Below, piece after piece: positions 7,075 to 15,978 of a stretch of DNA of 38,084 bases. The position numbers and the translations under genes are program-made. The DNA comes from an uncultured Clostridia bacterium (GTDB taxonomy: Bacteria; Bacillota; Clostridia; Christensenellales; UBA1242), in the NCBI GenBank assembly GCA_937874195.1, contig CALNBM010000076.1:1-38084 (forward strand), read 5' to 3'. The notes below the pieces were generated by a model, which made no database searches, was not told the DNA's origin, and saw only the letters and a program-made list of their open reading frames with translations. Numbering within the stretch: the first letter of the stretch is position 1; the number at the start of each line of letters is the position of its first letter.

Positions 7075-7737
7075 ATGAAAAAAGATTATACTAAATTCGT
7101 AGCCGGGTTATTTGTATTATCTGTTGGCGTTTTATTTTTATTGTCGGCATTAAATGTGCTTGGCGGTGTAAGTGTATGGCGTTTAATATGGCCACTTGCA
7201 ATCGTTTCAGTTGGCTGTTCAGCATTAATTCCAAAGGGCGGAAAACTAGTTGGCGCAGGCGTTATTCTGGCAGGGTTATGGCTTTTCGTTTCGCCGTTTA
7301 CAACTCTTGAAATTAAATACGAATATATAATTTCGATTGTAGTTGCTCTTTTGGGCATTAGCATAATTCTTAGTTTTTTTAAAGGTCCTAAAATATTTTC
7401 AGGTAAGGGCGGTAAAAACGAGTTAATTGTATTTAGCGGAAAAGAAGATATAGTTATTGATAAAGATTATGAGGGCGGAAATGCAGTAATTATATTTGGT
7501 GGCTATACACTTGATTTATCAAAAATGGAAATAACGCATGATATTAATATATCAGCGTTTACTTTGTTTGGTGGTTTAGAACTCTTTGTGCCCAAAAATG
7601 TTAAACTAGATATAAGTACTTCTGCAATTTTTGGCGGAGTTGAAAATAAGGCAATCAATATTGATTCTACCGATGAATTTACTATTCACATTAATGTGTT
7701 TGCATTATTTGGCGGAGCAGATATAAACAATAGATAA
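7075..7737 (+). CDS. LiaF-like membrane protein (cell-wall-active antibiotic response type)
   Basis: This 220-residue protein has about four N-terminal transmembrane helices (roughly residues 9-27, 34-52, 55-75 and 83-100; a DUF5668-like domain). A C-terminal beta-solenoid-like region follows in which FGG or FGGxE motifs recur (near 139, 163, 184 and 213), as in the LiaF/YvqF C-terminal domain. LiaF proteins repress the LiaRS envelope-stress two-component system. No sensor kinase or response regulator is encoded here, so the role may be different. AGGAGA precedes the start, and the gene follows the ABC pair by about 77 bp in the same orientation, probably in one operon. Confidence 0.75.
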   Translation: MKKDYTKFVAGLFVLSVGVLFLLSALNVLGGVSVWRLIWPLAIVSVGCSALIPKGGKLVGAGVILAGLWLFVSPFTTLEIKYEYIISIVVALLGISIILSFFKGPKIFSGKGGKNELIVFSGKEDIVIDKDYEGGNAVIIFGGYTLDLSKMEITHDINISAFTLFGGLELFVPKNVKLDISTSAIFGGVENKAINIDSTDEFTIHINVFALFGGADINNR

Positions 7738-8052
7738 AAATTTAACAACGGACATAATGGTGTTTTTTTTGCAAAAGCTGAAATCATGATTAATTAGTGA
7801 AACTTTATTTTTCTGATATATAAATATAAAAAAAATAAAAATCTGAGTTTTCAGGTTTTTTATTTTTTTTGAAAGTGTTAAATTTCTTAACCAATTTTTT
7901 CTGACAACATGAGCTAAATAATTCATAAGTGCACGAGATATATTTTTTTTAAGAACACAACATACTTGGATTGATTGTATTTTTTTTAAAAAATTATAAA
8001 ATACAACTATAAATTGATTATTTTTTTAAAGTGCAACATTATTTAGAATTTA
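7738..8052. other. intergenic stretch with terminator
   Basis: A hairpin at 7835-7864 (AAAAATCTGA / TCAGGTTTTT) followed by T-rich sequence probably ends the ABC/LiaF-like operon. Around 8040-8052 the T-rich sequence reaches the stop of the minus-strand gene. I see nothing else. Confidence 0.6.
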
Positions 8053-8886
8053 TTATATTTTTTTTTTGGTGAAAAGATTATTATTATCTATAATTTTTTT
8101 AAAACTCAACCACCCCTTTTTGTTTTCAAAAATTAGATATTTTAAGCCTAAAACTTTCCATAATTTATCATTGCTTATTTCAGCAATTTGTTCAAACTTG
8201 TATTTATAGGCGGATATATCTTCGTTTTTAAATAAGTTGTTTTCCTCATTTCGTGGTCTTAATAGATTAATTACTGCTTCGAGTCGGTACAGTGTTTCAT
8301 CATCAATGTAGTCCCCAGCAATTAAGATTTGCCGTCTTGTTTCAAAGTCGTTTTTAATATTTGTAAAGTCATTTTTTATTTGTTCAAGCATTTTATCTTT
8401 TTCCACAATTAATTCAATTTTAGTTTTGCAATCTATCATAACCTTTTCTTCCAATGTTATTGTGTCGTTAGACAAATTTAGCAATGTGTGTTTTTCAATA
8501 ATTTCCAAATTCTTAATAAAATGATTTATAACTTGATTTATATTTTTATTCTCGAAATCAAAGGATAGTGTTTCGCCGTTTGTTTTAGTGCTGTTTATTA
8601 CTTTATAAATATCCATTACAATTCTATTAAAAATTATGAGCATGCTTATTATTTTTCTTTTTATATCAGTGTTCATAAGTTCTAATTGCTTGTTTTTTAG
8701 TTTATTTATGTTTATATTGTTAAATATTTGAATTAAACTTGCAACTATTATTGAACTAAATATTCCTATTCCAAAAGAACCGAGAAGTCCAAAATATGGA
8801 TTTTTAATATTTACAACGTTTAGTATGATAAGAATGATAGATGCTATAATGCTAATTATATATGCATAAAGATTTGATTTTTTCAT
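8053..8886 (-). CDS. membrane-anchored protein of unknown function
   Basis: The family of this 277-residue protein is not recognised. Two N-terminal transmembrane helices (about residues 7-25 and 32-53) are followed by a long, charged, mostly helical cytoplasmic or extracytoplasmic region with probable coiled-coil segments (about 60-95 and 150-185). It has no signal peptidase site, no enzymatic motif and few Cys. GGGAG lies about 8 nt before the ATG. The gene is transcribed leftward and converges on the ABC/LiaF-like operon. Phage-exclusion proteins and small sensors can have this shape, but nothing specific supports either reading. Confidence 0.6.
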   Translation of the reverse strand: MKKSNLYAYIISIIASIILIILNVVNIKNPYFGLLGSFGIGIFSSIIVASLIQIFNNININKLKNKQLELMNTDIKRKIISMLIIFNRIVMDIYKVINSTKTNGETLSFDFENKNINQVINHFIKNLEIIEKHTLLNLSNDTITLEEKVMIDCKTKIELIVEKDKMLEQIKNDFTNIKNDFETRRQILIAGDYIDDETLYRLEAVINLLRPRNEENNLFKNEDISAYKYKFEQIAEISNDKLWKVLGLKYLIFENKKGWLSFKKIIDNNNLFTKKKI

Positions 8887-9019
8887 GTGGTCGCTCCCTA
8901 AATTTATTGTATTTTTTCTAATCTTTATTTATTTAAAAAATAAGATATATTGATAGTGCTTTTAATTAATTTTTACTCATTTAAAAATTTGTAAAATACT
9001 TAAAGTACTACTGCTTTTA

Positions 9020-9829
9020 TTAACGCAGTGCGTGTTCAGATATGGTGTCGTCATCTTCAAGAGAGAGTTCATGTTTATGAGGATGTGCACTTTTCGGTTT
9101 ACGAATAAAATGTAGCACTATAATTGGCATGTAGGTTAAGAAAAGTAATAATAGCACCAAAACAAAATAGGTATAAATGTGTGAGAAGTTTGGGAATAGG
9201 TTAAAAGGCAATCCGTTTTCTCGCAAGTATAAGAAGTTTTGATTTTTACAAAAATAGTTTCCAAGGCTGGCGTGACCAACTAGCAATACTAGCATTATTG
9301 GAATTTGCCAACTGTCGCGTATTTTAATTTTAAAATAGCCAGTTGCAAAACATGCAACGGACACTGCAATCATCATAAAGTGGAGAAGTATGCTTTCTAT
9401 GTCTAGAAATGTGAAAATTTCGAAAGCATAATAATCACCAAAAATAAATGTTAAAATACCGCCATAGAAAGTTACACCAAGAATTGGCAAAAAGAATTTT
9501 TTTGTTTTTGTTAAATAAAACGCTGGAAACACAAACGCCATAACATGACATAAATGCCAAGGTAGTATTTCAACAAACGAGTTAGTTGCAGTTGTCCATA
9601 AAAGAATCATCCTAAATAATCTTGATATCATCATAATGTAACAAAGCACTGTCGTTAGCTTTAATGCAAACTGTTTGTGTTTTTTAAATAAAAAATAAAA
9701 TGCAACAATACATGTTCCCATCAGTATCATTAAAACAATATGGATAGTTGAAAATAGCCCGCTTCCTTTTGGAAGAGCTTCTTCATTGGCAAGTAACCAA
9801 TCGCTAAAACTATAAAGCATTTTGTTCAT
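9020..9829 (-). CDS. YwaF-family (TIGR02206-type) integral membrane protein
   Basis: This 269-residue protein has about seven transmembrane segments and resembles the YwaF/TMEM164-like family. Features of the family seen here include a conserved WHLCHV segment near residue 91, in which the Cys and His are typical, and GHASLGNYF near residue 187. The biological role in bacteria is unknown; the related eukaryotic TMEM164 is an acyltransferase, but transfer of that function is speculative. An in-frame second ATG lies three codons later. AAAGGA is about 13 nt from the first ATG, closer to ideal for neither, so the start could differ by three codons. Confidence 0.7.
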   Translation of the reverse strand: MNKMLYSFSDWLLANEEALPKGSGLFSTIHIVLMILMGTCIVAFYFLFKKHKQFALKLTTVLCYIMMISRLFRMILLWTTATNSFVEILPWHLCHVMAFVFPAFYLTKTKKFFLPILGVTFYGGILTFIFGDYYAFEIFTFLDIESILLHFMMIAVSVACFATGYFKIKIRDSWQIPIMLVLLVGHASLGNYFCKNQNFLYLRENGLPFNLFPNFSHIYTYFVLVLLLLFLTYMPIIVLHFIRKPKSAHPHKHELSLEDDDTISEHALR

Positions 9830-10227
9830 AAGTGGAAGATTTTCCTTTTAGTGTATATAACACTATACATCAAAATCCGCCAAATTCATAGTAAATCCAT
9901 TAAATTAAGCAGAGGAAAAACAAACTATTTGTGGGAAATATAAAAATAAAACCACGCGAATTTTTCCGTGGTTATTTATTTTTTAGTTTGATGAGAATTT
10001 ACTACTTAATATATTTTTTTAAAAAACTTTTCTCTTATAGATTTTTGGTTTAATAAATAAAACAGATTTTTTATTGTAAGATAAACATGTAAATGCTAAT
10101 AATTATTTACAAACTTAATAAATATAGTTTTTGTAAGCATTTTTTAATTTTTTAAAACTACAAATATTTTATTAAAGAATTTTTTTTTAATATAATATCG
10201 CTCACAATATTTTTAAGATATATTTTT
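9830..10227. other. intergenic stretch with hairpin terminator
   Basis: A 7-bp hairpin AACCACG / CGTGGTT at 9949-9973 is flanked by T-rich sequence on both sides and can serve as terminator for leftward transcription from the HtrA gene. The sequence from 10000 to 10227 is almost pure A/T, and I see nothing coding. Confidence 0.55.
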
Positions 10228-11292
10228 TTAGTTTACTTCTGCAACTGGCACAACGGTATCTTTAAGCACATGATTAACAGGATGCTTAGCAAGTTTTACA
10301 GTGTGGCGATATTTTTTGTCATCTTTAATCACTTCAATTTTTACTTCATCGTTTGCACTATGGGCAAAAAGTGCGTTTCTAAGGTCTAATGCATTGTTGA
10401 TTTCTATGTCATCTAATTTTGTTATTATATCACCTTCTTTTATATCCCATTTGTGTAATGGACTGGTGCTTGCAATGTCAATAATATATAAACCCTTGTC
10501 TTCGTTCGTCAGTTGATAATAGTTTGCAATTTCAGCGTCATAACCAAACACACCAAGATAAGGCGTTTGAAAGGATATATTTGTTGTGAGAGAACCTAAT
10601 AAATTACGGAAGTTTTTAACAGGTATAGCAAATCCTAAGCCTTCGCTACTAGATATTTTTAAAGTGTTGATACCAATCACTTCACCGTTTTTATTTATAA
10701 GCGGACCACCGCTGTTGCCGGGGTTAATGCTAGCATCATGTTGGATTAGGTTGTGCATATATGAGTCACCGGATAAACTCCCCACACTTAGCGTTCTATT
10801 AATAGCACTTAAAATTCCTTTTGTGAATGTGTGTTTTAAAAGCAAACTTAATGGAGTTCCAACTGCTAACACTTCTTCACCTACGCTTAAATCATCGACT
10901 GTCGCTAGTGGTAAAAAGGGTATGCTATAACTTGTTTTTAGTATTGCCAAATCACTAGCTGAATCATCGTAAATAAGCTTTGCTTTTACTGTTTCTTTGT
11001 TAAGCAAATGCAAAAGAATATTATTCGGGTTTAGAATAACATGCGAGTTTGTTAAAATATATCCGCCACTTGCCACGCATACACCCGAGCCCACACTTTC
11101 TCCCGTTACATCACTGCTGGATATTCCCACTATAGCAGGCGATATGCCTTCTGCTATTGAAACAAAATCAGACACATTAGTGATTGTTATTAGTCTTTCA
11201 CTCATATCTATATAGGGATCAATGTTGGTAGTATTTTGAGTGCAGCCGCTAAGCAGTAGCACAAAGCACATAAAAAACAAAATTTTTTTCAT
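10228..11292 (-). CDS. HtrA/DegP-like serine protease, lipoprotein form
   Basis: This 354-residue secreted protease has a lipoprotein signal with lipobox LLSGC (Cys17), a trypsin-like domain with catalytic triad His84 (TNSHV), Asp114 (SASDLAIL) and Ser194 (NPGNSGGPL), and one C-terminal PDZ domain at about 245-335 beginning YLGV. It should degrade or refold misfolded proteins on the outer face of the membrane. Most Gram-positive HtrA proteins are anchored by a transmembrane helix; here a lipid anchor replaces it. GGAGAT precedes the ATG at good spacing. The gene is divergent from two CPBP membrane protease genes, making a small envelope-proteolysis cluster. Confidence 0.92.
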   Translation of the reverse strand: MKKILFFMCFVLLLSGCTQNTTNIDPYIDMSERLITITNVSDFVSIAEGISPAIVGISSSDVTGESVGSGVCVASGGYILTNSHVILNPNNILLHLLNKETVKAKLIYDDSASDLAILKTSYSIPFLPLATVDDLSVGEEVLAVGTPLSLLLKHTFTKGILSAINRTLSVGSLSGDSYMHNLIQHDASINPGNSGGPLINKNGEVIGINTLKISSSEGLGFAIPVKNFRNLLGSLTTNISFQTPYLGVFGYDAEIANYYQLTNEDKGLYIIDIASTSPLHKWDIKEGDIITKLDDIEINNALDLRNALFAHSANDEVKIEVIKDDKKYRHTVKLAKHPVNHVLKDTVVPVAEVN

Positions 11293-11471
11293 TTTATCTC
11301 CAATTAATTATTAAAAATATTATCTGCAAAAAATGAAAATATATTAATTTTATTAGCATGCCTTCTTATAACAATTTTTAAATTCGCTTTGAAAAAGATG
11401 CAATGTAGTGATAAAATTAAAAAAACAAATTGCGGTAGGGAAATTACAGTTTTAAAGGGTTACAAAAAAAT

Positions 11472-12539
11472 ATGCATAAAATAAATTTTAACGCAAATAA
11501 AAATGTGAAATATTCAACGTTAGACGCATTTAAAATCTTTTTCTGGTCGCTAATTTTTACGCAATTAGCATCTTTTATAGTTGTGTTTGTGCTTTCGAAT
11601 ATTAGTGCAACAAATGGTATTACTTATAATGAGCTTATAAGTAACAAATGGATTGTGCTTGCGTTGATGCTTATTTACCCTGCCGTTTTAACAGCGTTAT
11701 TTTTCAACTATAATTCAAAATATAATTTTGATATTAAAAAAGCGTGCGGTTTAAACTTCAAGTTCGATTATATTCAAGTGGGAATAACACTGTTGCTCAG
11801 TTTTTCTTGCTTATTTTTAATTGCACCTTTTATAAATTTATTAGATTCGCTTTATAAGTGGATTGGTTACTCACCTAATAGCAATCTGTTATTTAATATG
11901 ACTACTCCGCTCGATTTAATTCTGTCGATACTGGTTGTTGCACTTGTGCCAGCAGTGGTGGAAGAAACTATATTTCGTGGTGTTATCCTGCGAGGGTTAC
12001 TTGGCAAGTTTAAACCGCATATAGCAATTATTTTATCGGCATTGTTTTTTATGCTTATTCATGGTTCCTTGCAACAAACAGTTTATCAATTTATCTTAGG
12101 TATAGTGCTGGGATATGTTGCAATTTTTGGTGGGATACATTATGCCATGTTATTACATTTTTTTAATAACGGGATAGTTCTGATTATTAATTATTTTTCT
12201 ACCCCTGTTGATACCGTTGCACCTATAATGGCATCAAATGTGATAATTGCAATTATAATGTTTATATTTGCCATTGCTGTTTTTGTTGGTTTGTTAAAAT
12301 ATATGAAAAATGTTGGGAGTGTAATTGCTAAACAAAACCAGGTTATGAACAGCGAGGCCGACAAAGATATAGAAGTGATGCCAGATAGTCAAGCCGAAAT
12401 TAGTAATAAATCAGGTGTGAAGGGAAAAGAAGGTTGGTTGACAACTGCTCTTAATAAAAATGAAGTTTTATATTTAACAATGTCACTTGTGTTTTCCATC
12501 AGCATTTGGTTGGCTAATACTATATCAAGTATAAGTTAA
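11472..12539 (+). CDS. CPBP family intramembrane glutamic endopeptidase (1)
   Basis: This 355-residue multi-span protein has the CPBP (CAAX protease/bacteriocin-processing, PF02517) motifs: EETIFRG at 164-170, His197 (MLIHG) and HFFNN at 229-233. In this family the Glu pair and two His form the intramembrane active site. About eight transmembrane segments are visible. A polar loop of some 80 residues follows (about 270-330), then a final transmembrane helix. AAGGG lies before the ATG. The next gene, 13 bp downstream, encodes a second CPBP protein of the same layout. Substrates are unknown. Confidence 0.88.
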   Translation: MHKINFNANKNVKYSTLDAFKIFFWSLIFTQLASFIVVFVLSNISATNGITYNELISNKWIVLALMLIYPAVLTALFFNYNSKYNFDIKKACGLNFKFDYIQVGITLLLSFSCLFLIAPFINLLDSLYKWIGYSPNSNLLFNMTTPLDLILSILVVALVPAVVEETIFRGVILRGLLGKFKPHIAIILSALFFMLIHGSLQQTVYQFILGIVLGYVAIFGGIHYAMLLHFFNNGIVLIINYFSTPVDTVAPIMASNVIIAIIMFIFAIAVFVGLLKYMKNVGSVIAKQNQVMNSEADKDIEVMPDSQAEISNKSGVKGKEGWLTTALNKNEVLYLTMSLVFSISIWLANTISSIS

Positions 12540-12552
12540 ATTTTAGGGAAAT

Positions 12553-13674
12553 ATGGATATAAAAGAAAGTCGAAAATCAATCAAAACCACCTACCTTATA
12601 TATTTTATAAGCATGCTTTTGTTTGTTTTAGTGCGCATATTGGTAGCGGAAAACATATTGCGTTTCACAAATAATGCCATTATTGAAAGTGTTATATTCT
12701 CAACCATAACGCAAATTTTATTGATGTTATTATTGCCTCTTACCTTATACTGTTTGTTTATGAAATCAAAACCAAAAGCAGTTTTTAATTTGTGTAATTT
12801 TAAAAAGCCTAGTTATGATGTGATTATTATTAGTGTGCTGTTTGGGTTCGGTGCATTTATCTTTAATATGCTTATTTCCAGTTTTTTTAATGGAATTTTA
12901 GGATTTTTAGGATATAGAGGTTCGGCGTCTTATGTGCCGATAGATTATGGTTTAATTAATTTTTTATTCGATATTTTGCTTGTGGCAATTTTGCCAGCAA
13001 TTTGTGAAGAATTTATGCATAGAGGCATACTTCTTCAAGGTGTTAAAAGTATGGGCTATAAAAAAGCAATACTTTTTAGTTCTCTTCTTTTTGGATTAAT
13101 TCATCTTAATGTTGAACAGTTTTTCTATGCGGCAATACTGGGTGGACTTTTAGCAATAATCACAGTTGCAACTAAAAATATTTGGCCGGCGATAATAATT
13201 CATTTCGTTAATAATGGAATAATAGTTTATTTAAGAGGTGCTAAGGTTTTTGATTGGTTTGGCGGAAATTATATTGAAGTTCTCATGGGATATTTTGAAG
13301 GGTTTAACTTATTTTTATTTATTAGTTTGATGATAGTTATATTTTTAGCAGTAATTAGTTTTTTGATTTTTTTAGTTTATTTACTTTTCAAGCGAACGGT
13401 TGTAAAGCAAGTTGAAACTCAAATTTTAAAAAGTCATAATCAAAAAGTTGGTATTAGTTTTAATAACACTAAGTTTGACAGCGAAATTAAAAAAATAATC
13501 GATAAATCCACAATTAATTTGGATTATAATAACATGAGAAGTATACTAGATATAGTGTTACCTAAAGAAAAAGAAATTTATAAACCAGTGTTAAGCGATA
13601 AAATATTTTTGTATGTTTCAATTTTCTTGGGAGGATTAACAACGCTATTCACATTTATTTGGGGGTTGTTATAA
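12553..13674 (+). CDS. CPBP family intramembrane glutamic endopeptidase (2)
   Basis: This 373-residue multi-span protein carries the CPBP motifs EEFMHRG at 152-158, His184 (LIHLN) and HFVNN at 217-221. Like its neighbour it has a polar loop after the core (about 280-345) and a last transmembrane helix, so the pair probably arose by tandem duplication and then diverged. The preceding gene ends 13 bp upstream. The stop codon overlaps the rlmH start (TAATG), coupling a membrane protease with the housekeeping operon downstream. Confidence 0.88.
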   Translation: MDIKESRKSIKTTYLIYFISMLLFVLVRILVAENILRFTNNAIIESVIFSTITQILLMLLLPLTLYCLFMKSKPKAVFNLCNFKKPSYDVIIISVLFGFGAFIFNMLISSFFNGILGFLGYRGSASYVPIDYGLINFLFDILLVAILPAICEEFMHRGILLQGVKSMGYKKAILFSSLLFGLIHLNVEQFFYAAILGGLLAIITVATKNIWPAIIIHFVNNGIIVYLRGAKVFDWFGGNYIEVLMGYFEGFNLFLFISLMIVIFLAVISFLIFLVYLLFKRTVVKQVETQILKSHNQKVGISFNNTKFDSEIKKIIDKSTINLDYNNMRSILDIVLPKEKEIYKPVLSDKIFLYVSIFLGGLTTLFTFIWGLL

Positions 13675-14144
13675 TGAAATTTCGAATTGTTTGCGTGGGC
13701 AAACTAAAAGAAAAATACTGGGCGAATGCGTGCGCAGAATATATTAAAAGATTATCTAAATTTCATGAAGTGGAAGTTATAGAAGTGGGTGAAGAAAAAA
13801 TCCCCAGGAAGTATTCCAGCGCTGATATTGCAAAAGTGCAAGTTAAAGAATGCTTGGCGTTAGATAAACATATCAAAGGATTTTTTATGGTGCTTGATGA
13901 AAAAGGACAAAGATTCAATAGTGAAAACTTTGCTAAAAAGTTAAAAAGCATTGCGGAGAAAACTTTTATTGTTACTTTTGTTATAGGTGGTAGTTTTGGT
14001 TTGAGTGAGAGCTTTAAAAGTAAAGCACATTTAAAATTATCGTTTTCCGATTTCACTTTCCCTCATCAACTAATGCGAGTGGTTCTTCTTGAACAACTTT
14101 ACCGTGTGTCAACTATAAACAATAATATACCGTATGCTAAGTAA
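13674..14144 (+). CDS. rlmH: 23S rRNA (pseudouridine-1915-N3)-methyltransferase RlmH
   Basis: RlmH is a SPOUT-class methyltransferase that methylates pseudouridine 1915 in helix 69 of 23S rRNA on the 70S ribosome. The 156-residue length is standard. The start MKFRIVCVGKLKEKYW, the SAM-binding VIGGSFGLS at about 103-111 and SDFTFPHQLMR at about 125-135 are diagnostic. I choose the ATG at 13674 rather than the in-frame upstream one because the family begins exactly there. The start overlaps the preceding stop by one base, and the last bases overlap the possible early start of tadA. Confidence 0.95.
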   Translation: MKFRIVCVGKLKEKYWANACAEYIKRLSKFHEVEVIEVGEEKIPRKYSSADIAKVQVKECLALDKHIKGFFMVLDEKGQRFNSENFAKKLKSIAEKTFIVTFVIGGSFGLSESFKSKAHLKLSFSDFTFPHQLMRVVLLEQLYRVSTINNNIPYAK

Positions 14145-14154
14145 AGGAGAGAGT

Positions 14155-14598
14155 ATGGAAGAGTTTATGGATGAGGCAATAAAAGAGGCTAAAAAATCCA
14201 TTAAAACTGGAGATGTGCCTGTGGGTGCGATAATAGTAAAAGATGGAAAAATAATAGCACGCGCTCATAACACCAAAGAAAAGAAACAGTGTGCGGTGAA
14301 TCATGCGGAAGTATTAGCAATTATAAAAGCAAGCAAAAAAATAGGGAATTTCCGTTTAGACGATTGTGATATTTATATAACCAAAGAACCTTGTCTTATG
14401 TGTATAGGTGCAATTCTTAGTGCTAGAATAAAAAAGATTTATTTTGGAGCGTACGACAAAAAGTTTGGTGCGATTGAATTTGCAAGTAACAATAATTTTA
14501 ACCATACATGCGAACACGAAGGCGGAATAAAAAAGGATACATGCGAGAAGTTATTATCAAATTTTTTTAAGGAGATAAGAGCATGCAAATCGAATTAG
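14155..14598 (+). CDS. tadA: tRNA-specific adenosine deaminase TadA
   Basis: This 147-residue zinc deaminase converts A34 to inosine in tRNA-Arg(ACG). It has the catalytic HAE at 50-52 (NHAEVLAI) and the zinc-binding PCLMC at 79-83, in the order of TadA and other cytidine-deaminase-fold enzymes. I start it at 14155 because AAAGGAGA sits 5 nt upstream; an in-frame ATG at 14134 overlaps rlmH and would add seven atypical residues. It is followed by the GlmU-like gene, whose start overlaps the tadA end by 16 bases. Confidence 0.93.
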   Translation: MEEFMDEAIKEAKKSIKTGDVPVGAIIVKDGKIIARAHNTKEKKQCAVNHAEVLAIIKASKKIGNFRLDDCDIYITKEPCLMCIGAILSARIKKIYFGAYDKKFGAIEFASNNNFNHTCEHEGGIKKDTCEKLLSNFFKEIRACKSN

Positions 14599-15392
14599 AA
14601 GAAAAAACCGAAATCATAAAAGAAAAAGATGCCACAGATATTTTTGTTATTATTTTAAAAGACCTAACCAAAAAAAATTTTAAAATATTAGGTGAATATG
14701 AGCATGAATGGGTGGGAAATGCTGTGAAGTCGTATAACACCACAACTATCGACTACGATGGGAGTGTGGATGTTAAACAACTAATAAAACCAATTCTCAC
14801 AAACGCACATTTCACGGTGGTTTTATTTTCCAACACGCCACTTTTAACACAAGAAACGATGCGAGATATTGTGGAGTACATAACTGTTAAAAACACAAAC
14901 GCCTGTAAACTTCCCAGTGGTTATGTTTTTAAAACTATTTATTTAAAAAATGCTTTTGAAATTATCTTTGATAGTTTTTATATGAAAAACGAGCAAGATT
15001 TTTACGAGGTAGAAAGTATAAGCGATTTGCATTTTGTTTGTGATACTCTTCAAAAGCGAATTTTTGATTATCACAGTGAAAATGATGTGGAAATATTACA
15101 TCCCAAAAACACTTATATTGAACGGGGCGTGTCAATCGAAAAATATACTGTTATTCATGGCGGCGTGGTACTAAAAGGAAATTGTAGGATAGGGAAAAAC
15201 TGTGAAATAGATGAATTCTCCAAAATAACAAATTCAAAAATTGCAAATAATGTGAGAATATCAAATGCAGAAATTGAAGACAGTGTTATTTTTGAAAATT
15301 GCAGAGTGTTGCCATACTCTTTCATATCAAACTGTGTAATTGAAAAAAACTCCACTATTTTGCCACATAGCCATTTAACAAAAAAGAATTAA
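14583..15392 (+). CDS. degenerate GlmU-like protein (left-handed beta-helix)
   Basis: The C-terminal ~100 residues (about 170-265) form a hexapeptide-repeat left-handed beta-helix that reads like the middle of GlmU: HPKNTYIE at 173-180, then VVLKGNCRIGKNCEID and further repeats. The N-terminal part keeps only a trace of the nucleotidyltransferase (LFSNTPLL at 82-88, like the DVPLL segment). It lacks the LxxGxGTRM nucleotide-binding loop. The protein stops after about six coils, before the acetyltransferase active site; GlmU is normally ~455 residues. It sits between tadA and pth-mfd, where many Bacillota carry glmU. A strong AAGGAGA precedes the ATG, so it is expressed, perhaps with a regulatory or scaffold role. 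GlmU catalysis is unlikely. Confidence 0.65.
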   Translation: MQIELEEKTEIIKEKDATDIFVIILKDLTKKNFKILGEYEHEWVGNAVKSYNTTTIDYDGSVDVKQLIKPILTNAHFTVVLFSNTPLLTQETMRDIVEYITVKNTNACKLPSGYVFKTIYLKNAFEIIFDSFYMKNEQDFYEVESISDLHFVCDTLQKRIFDYHSENDVEILHPKNTYIERGVSIEKYTVIHGGVVLKGNCRIGKNCEIDEFSKITNSKIANNVRISNAEIEDSVIFENCRVLPYSFISNCVIEKNSTILPHSHLTKKN

Positions 15393-15420
15393 TGGAAATT
15401 AAAAAAGCAAGGGAGAAAAC

Positions 15421-15975
15421 ATGTTAGTTATTGTGGGGCTGGGTAATCCCGGCAATGAATATAAAAACACATATCATAATGTGGGATTTATAGCACTTGA
15501 TGCGTTTGCAAAAAATAATAATCTTAAATTTACTTCTAAGAAATATAATTCGCAAGTCGCAAAAGGTTGTATTAACGGTGAAAATTTTATGATAGTAAAA
15601 CCGCAAACATATATGAATTTAAGTGGAACTGCTGTGAGTGAAATTGTTAGAAAACTAAAACTACCACTAAGTAACCTGCTTGTTATTTGCGATGATGCAG
15701 ATTTGCCACTGGGCACAATTAGATACCGTAAAGTGGGAAGCGGTGGCACTCATAACGGCATGAAAAATATCGTTGAAAGATTATCAGCCACAAATTTTGC
15801 ACGCATTAAAATTGGTATTGGCAGAGACGACCGTATGCCACTGGAACATTTTGTTTTGAGTGTAATTTCACCCGATAACAAAAAAATACTAGAAGAAAAA
15901 TTAGAAAAAGTTACAGATATAATATTTAAGTTTATTGAAACCAGAGGACAATTAGAAGGAGAAACTATTTCGTAA
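15421..15975 (+). CDS. pth: peptidyl-tRNA hydrolase
   Basis: Pth cleaves peptidyl-tRNA released by abortive translation and recycles tRNA. The 184-residue protein shows GLGNPG at 6-11, catalytic His19 (YHNVGF), the MNLSG segment near 65-69, the acidic CDDADLPLG at 90-98 and GTHNGMKN near 109-116. AAGGGAG lies before the ATG. It is followed after three bases by mfd, a pairing common in Bacillota. Confidence 0.96.
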   Translation: MLVIVGLGNPGNEYKNTYHNVGFIALDAFAKNNNLKFTSKKYNSQVAKGCINGENFMIVKPQTYMNLSGTAVSEIVRKLKLPLSNLLVICDDADLPLGTIRYRKVGSGGTHNGMKNIVERLSATNFARIKIGIGRDDRMPLEHFVLSVISPDNKKILEEKLEKVTDIIFKFIETRGQLEGETIS

Positions 15976-15978
15976 ATA

